Positions 1 to 8,910 of a stretch of DNA of 64,000 bases are shown here, in pieces (positions within the stretch are counted from its first letter, which is position 1; each line of letters opens with the position of its first letter). This DNA is from CAZYFH01 sp964646815 (GTDB taxonomy: Bacteria; Acidobacteriota; Vicinamibacteria; Vicinamibacterales; UBA8438). The notes under the pieces were generated by a model. The model made no database searches, had not been told where the DNA came from, and saw nothing but the letters and a program-made list of their open reading frames with translations. A program made the translations under genes and the position numbers. The stretch lies in assembly GCA_964646815.1 (NCBI GenBank), contig CAZYFH010000009.1:61112-125111 (forward strand), read 5' to 3'.

Positions 1-434
1 GCGCGATCGCGCCGCCGTTCTCGTTGCGATACGCGTGGCACCTCCCCGTCCCGCTCGACCTCGGCGTGATGCGCGACGCCGCTCAGCAGCTCGGTGGCCG
101 GCACGACTTCTCGGCGTTTCAGGCGGTCGGCAGCGCCGTCGAGACGACGGTGCGGACGATCGCGTCGGTGACGGTCTCGTTGCAGCCGGCATGGGCGCCC
201 TGGGATGCGGCGCAGACCACGTCGACGGCGATCGTGGCTATTGAGGTCACGGCCGACGGCTTTCTCCGGCACATGGTGCGCACGATCGTCGGCACCCTGG
301 TCGAGGTGGGTCGCGGCCGGCGCGCGGCCGGCGACATCGTTCGGATCCTTGCGTCGAAGCGCCGCGCGCGCGCGGGCGCCACCGCGCCGGCGCGGGGTCT
401 GTATCTCGTACGCGTCGCCTATCGGAATCCTTGA
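1..434 (+). CDS. truA: tRNA pseudouridine(38-40) synthase TruA, C-terminal part (gene runs in from the left edge)
   Basis: The open frame continues to the left edge, so the start and the catalytic-aspartate region are outside the window. The visible part has the family signature PPF-x-x-RYAWH near the beginning, then GGRHDFSAF and the C-terminal block GFLRHMVRTIVGTLVEVGRGR, which belong to the TruA fold. TruA isomerises uridines 38-40 in the tRNA anticodon stem in the cytoplasm. The TGA stop at 432-434 lies inside the -35 box of the predicted uppS promoter. Confidence 0.93.
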   Translation, partial: AIAPPFSLRYAWHLPVPLDLGVMRDAAQQLGGRHDFSAFQAVGSAVETTVRTIASVTVSLQPAWAPWDAAQTTSTAIVAIEVTADGFLRHMVRTIVGTLVEVGRGRRAAGDIVRILASKRRARAGATAPARGLYLVRVAYRNP

Positions 435-459
435 TTGTCTCTCTAACGCATTGTATAAT
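431..459 (+). promoter_or_regulatory. sigma70-type promoter for uppS, predicted leaderless
   Basis: TTGATT (431-436), a 17-bp spacer and a perfect TATAAT (454-459) precede uppS. A start site 6-8 bases after the -10 box falls at about 465-467, only two to four bases before the ATG at 469. The GAGAG at 461-465 that might act as a ribosome binding site would then be mostly or wholly upstream of the transcript. The -35 box overlaps the truA stop codon. Confidence 0.6.
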
Positions 460-468
460 AGAGAGTTA

Positions 469-1257
469 ATGAGTCTTGACAGTGTTCTGGACTGGCTTCC
501 AGACGAGTCGCCGCAAGCGCTCCTCGCGCACCAGGTCGACTTCACGCGCTTGCCCGCTCACGTCGCGGTCATCATGGACGGCAACGGTCGGTGGGCGGCC
601 CAACGTCACCTTCCGCGGGTTGAGGGACACCGTGCCGGCATCGACTCGGTGCGCGATGTTGTCGAGCTGTCGGCGAGGCTCGGCATCGAGGTGCTGACGC
701 TCTATGCCTTCTCGGTCGAGAACTGGAAGCGTCCATCGTCCGAAGTGTCGGTGCTGATGGGCCTCCTTAAACGGTATCTCAGGATCGAGCTCGGCGCGAT
801 GGTGACGAACGACATCCGCATTGGGGTGATCGGGAGTCAGGCGGAGCTCGCGCCTGACGTCCGATCGGAGCTTGACGTTGCTCAACAGAAGACGAGCACC
901 AACACAGGCATGCTGTTCAACATCGCGCTCAACTACGGTGGGCGGGCGGAGATCGTCGAGGCCGCGCGCCGCGCCCTCGAGGCCGGTATTGACCCGGCGC
1001 GGCTCGATGAGCGCCGGTTCGCCGGGTTGCTGTATACGGCGGGCCAGCCGGATCCCGACCTGCTGATTCGCACGAGCGGTGAGATGCGCGTCAGCAATTT
1101 CCTCCTGTGGCAGATCGCCTACGCGGAGATCTGGGTGACGGATACCCTGTGGCCAGATTTTCGCGCGCACCACCTGCTCGAAGCCATCGTCGCCTACCAG
1201 AAACGCGACCGGCGCTACGGCGGGATCAAGGAAGAACCGGCGGTCGTGGGACGATAG
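469..1257 (+). CDS. uppS: Isoprenyl (undecaprenyl) diphosphate synthase
   Basis: Predicted 262 aa, the usual size of cis-prenyltransferases. It condenses isopentenyl diphosphate onto farnesyl diphosphate to give the C55 lipid carrier of peptidoglycan synthesis. The conserved VIMDGNGRWA block sits at residues 34-43 with catalytic Asp37; TLYAFSVENWKRP and the C-terminal LLIRTSGE/WVTDTLWPDF diphosphate-binding region follow. The frame is open further upstream, but the ATG at 469 gives the normal family N-terminus and sits just after a strong promoter. Neighbours cdsA, dxr and rseP are the classic partners of uppS. The stop TAG overlaps the first base of an inverted-repeat element. Confidence 0.95.
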   Translation: MSLDSVLDWLPDESPQALLAHQVDFTRLPAHVAVIMDGNGRWAAQRHLPRVEGHRAGIDSVRDVVELSARLGIEVLTLYAFSVENWKRPSSEVSVLMGLLKRYLRIELGAMVTNDIRIGVIGSQAELAPDVRSELDVAQQKTSTNTGMLFNIALNYGGRAEIVEAARRALEAGIDPARLDERRFAGLLYTAGQPDPDLLIRTSGEMRVSNFLLWQIAYAEIWVTDTLWPDFRAHHLLEAIVAYQKRDRRYGGIKEEPAVVGR

Positions 1258-1443
1258 TGTCCCAAGTCAGACGTTCGCCAACCGGTTCTCGGGCGGGGCA
1301 TCCCGCGATGGTCGGTGCTGGTAGCCAGTCTGTCAGCGGGTCACATCTTCGGAAATTTGCTCCTTCGTCGCGCCTTGCAACTGCCGGACGCGGCTTTGGC
1401 TTGACGGCCGAGAGTTCGTCAGCGAACGTCTGACTCTGGACAC
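1257..1443. mobile_element. MITE-like inverted-repeat element between uppS and cdsA
   Basis: Two 22-bp arms face each other at 1257-1278 and 1422-1443. Both read GTGTCC, two variable bases, then AGTCAGACGTTCGC, with 20 of 22 positions matching. The first base of the left arm is the last base of the uppS stop codon. No convincing coding capacity was seen inside. The core at 1340-1380 resembles 12791-12831 inside another element (shared GTCACAT, CGGAA, GCTCC and CCTTG blocks). Confidence 0.7.
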
Positions 1444-1505
1444 GAACGCCGGGCCGGCTTCTCTGCGATCTGAGCGCCATCCCCGATGGCTGGTACAGTC
1501 CACTC

Positions 1506-2288
1506 GTGACGCGTCTGATCAGTGCGCTGGTGCTCCTCCCGGTGGTCGCCGTGACGATCTGGCTGCTTCCGCCGCTGGCGACCGTCGTACTGGCCGAGGT
1601 CATACTTCTGGTTGCCGTTCTCGAGTACGCAGGGCTGGCTGCGCACGCGGGGATCGCCGTCGCCCGCGTGCCCGTCGCGGCCATCGCCCTTGCGACCGCC
1701 GCTACGCTCGCCCTCGCGCCCGCGGCGCTGCCGGTCGTTCTGATGGTGTCGGGCATGGTCATCGCCCTCACGCAGCTCGTCCCGGGACGGACGGGCGGCG
1801 GGATGCCGGAAGTCGGCGCCGCCGCATTCGCGCTGGTCTACCTGGCGGCCCCAATCGGGGTGCTCGCCGACCTGCGCGTTGACCACGGTCGAGAGGTCGT
1901 CTCTCTGCTGCTGGCGACAGTCATGGCAAGCGACACGGCGCAGTACTACGCGGGCCGGGGATTCGGGCGACGGTTGCTCGCTCCCACCATCAGCCCGAAG
2001 AAGACCGTCGAAGGGGCAGTGGCCGGTGTGCTCGCTGGCGTTGCGATGCTCGGCGTGGTCGGCGCGTGGTGGCTTCCGGCGGTGACGCTCGAGGTGCGGC
2101 TGGCGCTTGGCGGTGCCGTCGCCACCCTCGGCATCGTCGGTGATTTGTTCGAGTCTCGGCTGAAGCGTGCGTCCGGAGTCAAGGACGCGTCCGGCATCAT
2201 CCCGGGGCACGGGGGCGTGCTGGACCGCATCGACGGCTTGGTGTTCGCCACTCCGGTGTTCTATGTCGCTGTGAGGTTGGCCGAGTGA
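1506..2288 (+). CDS. cdsA: Phosphatidate cytidylyltransferase (CDP-diglyceride synthase)
   Basis: 260 aa from a GTG start. CdsA makes CDP-diacylglycerol from phosphatidic acid and CTP at the inner membrane and is the entry point to phospholipids. Several hydrophobic segments fill residues 1-200. The C-terminal family signature is clear: SRLKRASGVKDASG, then PGHGGVLDRIDG. The stop overlaps the dxr start in GTGA at 2285-2288, so translation is probably coupled. The upstream gap is taken up mostly by an inverted-repeat element, so expression may depend on read-through from uppS. Confidence 0.94.
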   Translation: MTRLISALVLLPVVAVTIWLLPPLATVVLAEVILLVAVLEYAGLAAHAGIAVARVPVAAIALATAATLALAPAALPVVLMVSGMVIALTQLVPGRTGGGMPEVGAAAFALVYLAAPIGVLADLRVDHGREVVSLLLATVMASDTAQYYAGRGFGRRLLAPTISPKKTVEGAVAGVLAGVAMLGVVGAWWLPAVTLEVRLALGGAVATLGIVGDLFESRLKRASGVKDASGIIPGHGGVLDRIDGLVFATPVFYVAVRLAE

Positions 2289-3460
2289 AGCGCGTGGCCA
2301 TCCTTGGCTCGACCGGGTCCATCGGCCGGAGCGCCCTCTCGGTCATCGATGCGCACCCCGAGCGTCTGCGCGTCGTTGGCCTGGCAGCAGGGGAGAACGT
2401 CGACCTATTTGCCGGGCAGGTGGCGCGGTATCAACCGGCCATCGTCTCGCTCGCGACGCCGATTGCGTTGACGGCTCTCGAGCGCCAGTGCGCGACAGAC
2501 GACGTAGCGACTGGCTGTGGCCCCGATGGACTAGTTGCGGTCGCCACGCATTCCGCCGTCGACATCGTGTTGTGCGCATCGGCCGGGACCGCGGCGCTCG
2601 GTGCGGTGCTCGCGGCCATCGTAGCCGGCAAGACCATTGCGCTCGCCAACAAGGAGGTGCTGGTCATGGCGGGCGGTCTAATGGTCGAGGCCGCGCGGCG
2701 GCATGGCGTGTCCATTCTTCCGGTCGATAGCGAGCACAACGCGATTCACCAGTGCGTCGATCACCGGCCGCGCGGGGACGTCACGCGGCTCATCCTCACC
2801 GCTTCCGGGGGCCCTTTCCGTGAGTGGCCGGCCACACGCATGAAGGAGGTCACGCGGGAGGATGCCTTGCGGCATCCGACCTGGTCGATGGGCCCGAAGA
2901 TCACGGTCGATTCAGCGACCCTGATGAACAAGGGACTTGAGCTCATCGAAGCACGCTGGTTGTTCGACATGGCACCGGAGCGCATCGACGTCGTGATCCA
3001 CCCGGAATCAATCGTGCACTCGTTGGTCGAGCTGCGCGACGGGTCTGTCATCGCGCAGCTGGGTGTGACCGACATGCGTTTGCCCATTCAATACGCGTTC
3101 TCCTATCCCGAGCGCTGGGAGTCGCCCCTTCCGCGGCTGGACCTAGCCCGCTGCGGCCCGCTGGCGTTCGATGCGCCGGACCTTGAGCGGTTCCCGTGTC
3201 TTGGTCTGGCGTATGCGGCGCTGCGCGGGGGCGGGGCGCTGCCCGTCATTCTCAACGCAGCAAACGAGGTCGCAGTGGAGGCGTTCCTCGCCGCACGGCT
3301 ACCCTTCGCCGCAATCCCGACCGTGGTCGAGGGCGTGCTCGACGCCGCCACCGGGGGATCTGTGGCCGCTCCCGACTCGCTGTCTGACGTTCGCGCGCTG
3401 GACGGGTGGGCGCGGGACCGGTGCGCCATCGCCGTCGCCAGGGTAAAATCGAGTTCGTAG
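2285..3460 (+). CDS. dxr: 1-deoxy-D-xylulose 5-phosphate reductoisomerase
   Basis: 391 aa, normal length. Dxr converts DXP to 2-C-methyl-D-erythritol 4-phosphate with NADPH, the committed step of the MEP pathway. Visible motifs are the nucleotide-binding GSTGSIG near residue 9, ANKEVLVMAGG, the metal-ligand region DSEHNAIHQC, the TASGGPF loop and the block SMGPKITVDSATLMNKGLE followed by HPESIVHS. It starts with GTG overlapping the cdsA stop. With ispG a few kilobases away, the MEP route is supported. Confidence 0.96.
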   Translation: MKRVAILGSTGSIGRSALSVIDAHPERLRVVGLAAGENVDLFAGQVARYQPAIVSLATPIALTALERQCATDDVATGCGPDGLVAVATHSAVDIVLCASAGTAALGAVLAAIVAGKTIALANKEVLVMAGGLMVEAARRHGVSILPVDSEHNAIHQCVDHRPRGDVTRLILTASGGPFREWPATRMKEVTREDALRHPTWSMGPKITVDSATLMNKGLELIEARWLFDMAPERIDVVIHPESIVHSLVELRDGSVIAQLGVTDMRLPIQYAFSYPERWESPLPRLDLARCGPLAFDAPDLERFPCLGLAYAALRGGGALPVILNAANEVAVEAFLAARLPFAAIPTVVEGVLDAATGGSVAAPDSLSDVRALDGWARDRCAIAVARVKSSS

Positions 3461-3501
3461 CCTGATTATCGCCAGGCCACTTCAGCGTTGAAGGTGACAC
3501 C

Positions 3502-4827
3502 GTGACCCTGACCAACATTCTCGCGTTCCTGTTCGTGCTCGGCGTGCTTGTCTTCGTGCACGAGCTTGGCCACTTCCTGGCGGCGCGCCGGCTCGGCGTG
3601 CGCGTGCTGACCTTCTCCCTGGGGTTCGGTCCGAAGCTGCTCAAGTTCACGCGCGGCGATACCCAGTACTGCGTCAGCGCCATTCCGCTCGGCGGCTACG
3701 TGAAGATGGCCGGTGAGAACCCCGAGGACACCCGCACCGGCGCCGCTGACGAGTTCATGTCGAAGTCGAAGTGGGAGCGCTTCCAGGTGCTCGTCATGGG
3801 ACCGGTAATGAACGTCGTGCTCGCGGTCCTCGTAATGTGGCTAGTGCTCTACCAGGGCGCTGAGGTGCCTGCATACGAGGAGCAGCCACCGGTTGTAGGA
3901 CGCGTCGTGGAGGACTCGCCGGCGGACCGCGCCGGCGTCGGTGTCGGCGAGCGGATCGTCAGCGTTGCCGGCCGCGCCGTCGACACCTGGGATGCGCTGC
4001 TCGTGGCCGTCCTGCCCCGCGCGGAGCGCGAGGTCGACGTCGTCGTGCGCGATGTCGGCGGCCGGGAGCGCACGCTGCAGATCACCCCTGACGCCCAAAC
4101 CCAGTTCGAGATGGGCGACCTGGGGGTCGGTCCGGTGATGCGCGCCCAGATTCTGGAGATCTCCACTGACACCCCGGCCGAGCGGGCGGGTCTCGCCGCG
4201 CGCGACGTCATCGAGGCTGTCGACGGTGAGGTGGTAAACAGCGAAGAACTCGTGGAACGTATCCGCGCGAGCGCGGACGTGCCCCTCGTGCTGACCGTGC
4301 GTCGCGGCGATACACGCCTCGACATCACGGTCACCCCAGAGGTCGACGATGGCGTGCCCCGAGTCGGGTTTCTCTTCAACCAGTATGAAACGCGCACCAT
4401 CGAGCCGGGGTTGGTGGAAGCGTTTCAGATGAGCCTCGAGCGCAACTACGAGTGGTCGGGCCTCATCTTCCAGACCCTGTGGGGTCTGCTGACGACCGAG
4501 ACGTCGCCACGACAACTCGTTGGGCCAGTTGGCATCGCGCAGCTGTCGGGGAGCGCTGCCGAGCTCGGGTGGGTGGCGCTCTTCAGCCTCATGTCGATGA
4601 TCTCGCTAAATCTGGGCATCCTCAACCTGCTGCCCATTCCGGTCCTCGACGGTGGGCATATCTTCATCATGGCGATGGAAGGTGTCTCCCGCCGAGACTT
4701 CAGCATGCGGGTCAAGGAACGGATGCTCATGGCTGGCCTCGTCGTGATCTTGACGCTGATGGTGACCGTTATCTACAACGACCTGACCCGCATCCAGTGG
4801 ATCGAGGCGTTGATGCCCTGGCGTTAG
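3502..4827 (+). CDS. rseP: RIP metalloprotease RseP (site-2 protease family)
   Basis: 441 aa from a GTG start. Intramembrane zinc protease of the M50 family, which in other bacteria releases an extracytoplasmic-stress sigma factor by cutting its anti-sigma factor and clears signal-peptide remnants. The zinc site HELGH lies in the first membrane helix (residues 20-24); the third ligand is in PIPVLDGGH near Asp383. Two PDZ-like domains occupy roughly residues 115-290, and C-terminal membrane helices follow. It is the last gene of the uppS-cdsA-dxr-rseP run, 41 bp after dxr. Confidence 0.94.
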   Translation: MTLTNILAFLFVLGVLVFVHELGHFLAARRLGVRVLTFSLGFGPKLLKFTRGDTQYCVSAIPLGGYVKMAGENPEDTRTGAADEFMSKSKWERFQVLVMGPVMNVVLAVLVMWLVLYQGAEVPAYEEQPPVVGRVVEDSPADRAGVGVGERIVSVAGRAVDTWDALLVAVLPRAEREVDVVVRDVGGRERTLQITPDAQTQFEMGDLGVGPVMRAQILEISTDTPAERAGLAARDVIEAVDGEVVNSEELVERIRASADVPLVLTVRRGDTRLDITVTPEVDDGVPRVGFLFNQYETRTIEPGLVEAFQMSLERNYEWSGLIFQTLWGLLTTETSPRQLVGPVGIAQLSGSAAELGWVALFSLMSMISLNLGILNLLPIPVLDGGHIFIMAMEGVSRRDFSMRVKERMLMAGLVVILTLMVTVIYNDLTRIQWIEALMPWR

Positions 4828-4964
4828 CTCGTCCGAGGCTCACTCCACTCGCGGCGGTCGCAGGCCGTCGCCGGGAACCACCGCCGTTCCGCGTTACGTC
4901 GTCGCTGCCTGATCCCAGTCGCGACCGCGGAGCCTCGATTCCGCCCGCGAGCGAATCCCACGCC

Positions 4965-6359
4965 ATGGACCTACGTCGAGAGATCCGTCCGATGGTCGCG
5001 CTCGCGACGCCGATCGCGATCGCCGATATCGGGTGGGTTGCGATGCAGCTCGTCGATATCGGTGTGGTCGGACGGCTCGGAACCGAGGCCATCGGTGCGG
5101 TTGGCGTTGGCAGCGCGCTCTTTCTGGCGCTCGGCGTCTTCGGCATGGGGCTGCTGGCGGGGCTCGATCCACTTATCTCCCAAGCGTTCGGCGCGCGTCG
5201 TCCACTCGACTGTCACCGCTGGCTGCGTCACGGCCTCTGTGTCGCCGTCGGGCTCACCGTGCCGTTGACGCTGCTCGGACGCGTCGTCGGCCGTCATCTC
5301 GACGCCTGGGGGTTCGACGCCGATGTGCTTGAGATGACCCGCCCCTACTTCCATATCGTCATCTGGAGCCTGTTACCACTACTGCTGTATGCCGCGTTGC
5401 GACGGTATCTGCAGGCGGTGAACGCCGTCAGGCCAGTCATGATCGTGCTGGTCTCTGCCAATGTCGTGAACGCGATCGCGAATTGGATTCTCGTGTTCGG
5501 GAACCTGGGTGCGCCCGCGCTCGGGGTCGACGGCGCGGCCTGGGCCACCGTGGTGTCCCGCGTCTACATGACGACGCTGCTGGTGGTGGCATGCGCGCGG
5601 CACGGCGGCGTTATCTGGCCGATATGGGCGGATGTCGAGACCGCCGGCCTGAGGCACCTCCTGTCGCTCGGCTGGCCGGCGGCTGTACAGACCGCGCTCG
5701 AGTACGGGGTGTTCGCCGCCGCCACCGCGTTGGCGGCCCGGCTCCAGCCATCGATGCTGGCGGCCCACCAGATCGTGCTCAACCTCGCGGGGCTGACGTA
5801 CATGGTGGTACTGGGGATCTCCGCTGCGGGCGCTGTACGCGTCGGCCATGCCGTCGGTCGGCGCGACGCCGACGGGGCCGTGCGCGCCGGCTGGACCGCG
5901 CTCGCACTCGGCGCCGGCTTCATGACCGGGGCGGCGGTGGCCTTTGTCGCCGTGCCGCGTCAGATTCTCGGACTCTTCACCGCCGACGCGTCAGTCATCA
6001 CGACGGGAGTCACGTTGCTTCTCCTGGCTGCAATCTTCCAGCTTTTCGACGGTCTCCAGGGGGTCGCGACCGGCGCGCTGCGCGGCCTTGGCGACACGCT
6101 CACGCCAATGCTCTTCAATCTGGCGGGCCACTGGCTGCTCGGCCTCCCGGTCGGCTACGCGCTGTGCTTTGTCTTCGGATGGGGGATCGCAGGTCTCTGG
6201 ATCGGTCTCTCGGGCGGCTTGATCCTTGTTGGGATCGTGCTCGTGGGGACGTGGCATCGTCGCGCGCGCGCCTTGACCGCCACCTTTCAGGATCAGGACA
6301 GCGTGCCGTCACCCAGCGCGATGGAGCGGATTGCGTCGGCAAGGCCGCCCGCGTCGTGA
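4965..6359 (+). CDS. MATE family multidrug/metabolite efflux protein
   Basis: 464 aa with about 12 hydrophobic helices in two homologous halves, as in NorM/DinF-type transporters. The N-terminus PMVALATPIAIADIGWVAMQLVDIGVVGRLGTEA is typical of MATE helix 1-2, and GxxxPLxxQAFGARR follows near residue 75. It probably exports cationic or other small molecules against a Na+ or H+ gradient; the substrate cannot be told. The ATG at 4965 was chosen because it begins just before the first helix; the frame is open further upstream. The 3' end overlaps the convergent HAD gene by 67 bp. Confidence 0.88.
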   Translation: MDLRREIRPMVALATPIAIADIGWVAMQLVDIGVVGRLGTEAIGAVGVGSALFLALGVFGMGLLAGLDPLISQAFGARRPLDCHRWLRHGLCVAVGLTVPLTLLGRVVGRHLDAWGFDADVLEMTRPYFHIVIWSLLPLLLYAALRRYLQAVNAVRPVMIVLVSANVVNAIANWILVFGNLGAPALGVDGAAWATVVSRVYMTTLLVVACARHGGVIWPIWADVETAGLRHLLSLGWPAAVQTALEYGVFAAATALAARLQPSMLAAHQIVLNLAGLTYMVVLGISAAGAVRVGHAVGRRDADGAVRAGWTALALGAGFMTGAAVAFVAVPRQILGLFTADASVITTGVTLLLLAAIFQLFDGLQGVATGALRGLGDTLTPMLFNLAGHWLLGLPVGYALCFVFGWGIAGLWIGLSGGLILVGIVLVGTWHRRARALTATFQDQDSVPSPSAMERIASARPPAS

Positions 6360-7141
6360 GTCGCAGTGACCGGCCAGCCACGGGTCTTCAGCTCCTCGAC
6401 GGCGTTCCCCATGACAATCGGGCGACCGGCGAACTCGAGCATCTCGCGGTCGTTGAGGTTGTCACCCACAGCCATCACGCCGTCGGGGTCGAGATGGTGT
6501 CGCCGGGCCCACGCCGCGAGTGCCGCGCCCTTCGACCAGTTGGCGGCGATGATGTCGAGCAGCGAAAAATCGCGCGCCTCGTACTCCGTCAACGTGACGG
6601 TTGCCTCCGTCGCAGCCGGTAGCGCGCGCACCGCAGTGGCGAGCGCTCGCATCTCCTGCACCCCGCCCGTGAAGGCGACCTGCACCGGGTCTTCGGTGAG
6701 AGCTGCTTCGAGCGATGGGACCTCGGTCATGAAGCGCCAGTTGCGCTGGTAGTACCACCGGCGGTTCGGATCGGTCCAGTCGATGCCCTCGAAGATGTAC
6801 TGGCTGGCGTCGCGCCGGTCGAAGATCAGCGCAGCGCCTCCGCGCAGCGCCCTCGTCTCGGTGACGATCGCACGGGCCGTGGCGCGCGGGAGCAACTGGG
6901 AGGCGACAGTGGTCCCGTCCGGTCGCTTCGTGATTGCGCCGTTGCTCACGATCAAGACGACACGATCCGACAGCGCATCGGCAATCGGCTTCGCGTGATG
7001 AAACGCGCGGCCGGTCACGAGGGCGACGTCGATGCCGGCGTCGAGCGCATCTCGCACCGCTTGCCGATTGGTGGGTGGCAGAGCACCATGGCTGTCGAGC
7101 AGGGTGCCGTCGATGTCGATTGCGATGAGACGAATAGGCAC
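6293..7141 (-). CDS. HAD superfamily (Cof-type) phosphatase
   Basis: 282 aa with a GTG start. HAD motif I is AIDIDGTLLDS (nucleophile Asp9, acid/base Asp11), motif II follows in VALVTGRAF, the motif III lysine is in NWSKGAAL, and motif IV is VMAVGDNLNDREML. The C2-type cap between motifs II and III fits the Cof/YidA group, which dephosphorylates sugar phosphates and cofactor intermediates such as FMN. It lies 18 bp after ispG on the same strand and is probably co-transcribed with it. Substrate unknown. Confidence 0.86.
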   Translation of the reverse strand: MPIRLIAIDIDGTLLDSHGALPPTNRQAVRDALDAGIDVALVTGRAFHHAKPIADALSDRVVLIVSNGAITKRPDGTTVASQLLPRATARAIVTETRALRGGAALIFDRRDASQYIFEGIDWTDPNRRWYYQRNWRFMTEVPSLEAALTEDPVQVAFTGGVQEMRALATAVRALPAATEATVTLTEYEARDFSLLDIIAANWSKGAALAAWARRHHLDPDGVMAVGDNLNDREMLEFAGRPIVMGNAVEELKTRGWPVTATHDAGGLADAIRSIALGDGTLS

Positions 7142-7159
7142 GACCGCGCCGTCTAGCCG

Positions 7160-8398
7160 CTAGCTGGCCACCGACTTTCCAGCGTAGTTGGCCTCCACGT
7201 AGTCGTCGACCAGCTGTTGGAACGATTCAGCGAGCTCGGTGTTGCTCCCGCGAAGTGTCGTGGCGTGCCGGCCGTCGATGAAGACCGGGCAGGTGGGTGC
7301 CTCCCCGGTGCCCGGCAGGCTAATGCCAATGTTCGCCGCCTTCGATTCACCCGGGCCGTTGACCACGCAGCCCATGACTGCCACGGTCATCTCCTCGACG
7401 CCCTCGTATCGGGTCTTCCACTCGGGCATCATGCGACGAACGTAGCCCTCGATGCGCTCCGCCAGCTCCTGGAACGTCGTGCTGGTCGTGCGGCCGCAAC
7501 CGGGACACGCGGTCACGGTCGGCGCGAACGCGCGGAGCCCCATCGCCTGGAGCAGCTCGCATGCCGCATACACTTCTTCGCGTCGGTCGCCGCCCGGTCG
7601 CGGCGTCAGCGAGACACGGATCGTATCGCCGATGCCTTCGTTCAGGAGGATGCCCATCGCCGACGCCGACCAGACTAGCCCCTTGACGCCCATGCCGGCC
7701 TCGGTGAGCCCGAGGTGCAGTGGCTGGCGGGTCCGTCCTGCCAGGCCTCGATACACGGCGATGAGATCGCTAGGGCGCGACACCTTGCACGAAATGATGA
7801 TCTGGTCGTCGCGCAATCCGCTCTCGAGGGCGAGCACGGTCGATTCAACGGCCGAGATGATCATGCACTCATTGATGATCGCCTCCGACGACCGGCCCAG
7901 TCCGCGGTCGGTGTTCTCCTTCATCTTCGCCATGACGAGCTCCTGGTTCAGCGAGCCGCCGTTGACGCCGATGCGAACGGGCTTGCCGTGGTCACGGGCG
8001 ACGCGGCAGATCGTCTGGAACTGCTCGTCGCGCCGCGCTCCGGTCCCGACATTGCCAGGGTTGATCCGGTACTTGTCGAGTGCGGTCGCGCAGGCAGGAT
8101 GCCGGGTGAGCAGGAGGTGGCCGTTGTAGTGAAAGTCGCCGATGAGCGGCGCGGTACAGCCCGCATCGAGCAGACGCTGCTTGATGACGGGCACGGCGCG
8201 CGCCGCGGCGTCCTGGTTGACGGTGACCCGCACGAGCTCCGACCCGGCGTCGGCCAACTCGAGGCACTGGGCCGCGGTCGCCTCGGCGTCGGCGGTGTCG
8301 GTCAGCGTCATAGACTGCACAGCAATGGGCGCGCCGCCGCCGACCTGCAGCCCGCCGACACGAACGCCGATGGTTCGGTGCACGCGTGCAACCGACAT
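7160..8398 (-). CDS. ispG: 4-hydroxy-3-methylbut-2-en-1-yl diphosphate synthase (GcpE)
   Basis: 412 aa from the ATG at 8398; an alternative in-frame start exists at 8443. IspG is the [4Fe-4S] enzyme that reductively opens MEcPP to HMBPP, the penultimate MEP step. The N-terminal TIM barrel shows APIAVQSMTLTDT, DFHYNGHLLL and KYRINPGNVG. The cluster-binding domain shows the CPGCGRTTST pair and GCVVNGPGESKAANIG. The chosen start gives the usual N-terminus (RTIGVRVGGLQVG). It completes a local set with dxr and uppS although it is on the opposite strand. Confidence 0.95.
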   Translation of the reverse strand: MSVARVHRTIGVRVGGLQVGGGAPIAVQSMTLTDTADAEATAAQCLELADAGSELVRVTVNQDAAARAVPVIKQRLLDAGCTAPLIGDFHYNGHLLLTRHPACATALDKYRINPGNVGTGARRDEQFQTICRVARDHGKPVRIGVNGGSLNQELVMAKMKENTDRGLGRSSEAIINECMIISAVESTVLALESGLRDDQIIISCKVSRPSDLIAVYRGLAGRTRQPLHLGLTEAGMGVKGLVWSASAMGILLNEGIGDTIRVSLTPRPGGDRREEVYAACELLQAMGLRAFAPTVTACPGCGRTTSTTFQELAERIEGYVRRMMPEWKTRYEGVEEMTVAVMGCVVNGPGESKAANIGISLPGTGEAPTCPVFIDGRHATTLRGSNTELAESFQQLVDDYVEANYAGKSVAS

Positions 8399-8495
8399 GG
8401 CACGCATCATACCAAGCAGCGAACCCGACCGCCGTCCCCTCAACGTAGCTGGAGAATGCGCGTCTCCGGAAGGGCGCCCGCGGCTTGACCCTCCA

Positions 8496-8610
8496 ATGAC
8501 CGATCTGACTGGCGACGCCGTCAGCCGGATGGTCGCCCGCGCCAGCCAAGGTGACGAGCGAGCCCCCCCCTATTTGATGCCGCTCGCCTACGACGCGCTT
8601 CGGCGGCACC
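8496..8610 (+). pseudogene. Remnant of an ECF-type sigma factor N-terminus
   Basis: About 38 codons after an ATG resemble the start of the short ECF sigma factors common in Acidobacteria: MTDLTGDAVSRM, then ARASQGDERA and MPLAYDALRRH. Similarity stops near 8610, and the frame runs on without family features to 8744. An eight-C run at about 8562 may mark decay. The rest of the 8444-8910 gap holds only scattered AACCGGTT-type palindromes; I see no other gene there. Confidence 0.55.
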
Positions 8611-8910
8611 GGTTGCGTGTCCGTCTGACATTTGCTCTTCCTCGCCCGTTCCTGGCGTGCGGTCATCTGGGGGTTCGCAGACCGGTCGGAAACCGGTTCG
8701 GCGTAGGGGAAGCAGAGAAAAGCGTCGATGCATTAACCGGTTAGCTAGGCGCACTCACCTCAGGCGTCGTGGACATTCGCGGCGGTGCGGGTGTGCGTGC
8801 CAACATACCAGCGGGTTTCGACCGGTGCCATGACGTCTCTTCTGCGTTAGAGTGATCCGCTTTGGGACAGGTGTACGGTTCACGTGGCTTTGTGATGGGA
8901 AGGAACGGTT

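Noticed and set aside
7141..7165. CTAG motifs near the HAD/ispG junction as another element end
   Set aside because: The bases following CTAG (CCGCTAGCTGG) do not match the CTAGTGGMCTGTA consensus and there is no partner end.
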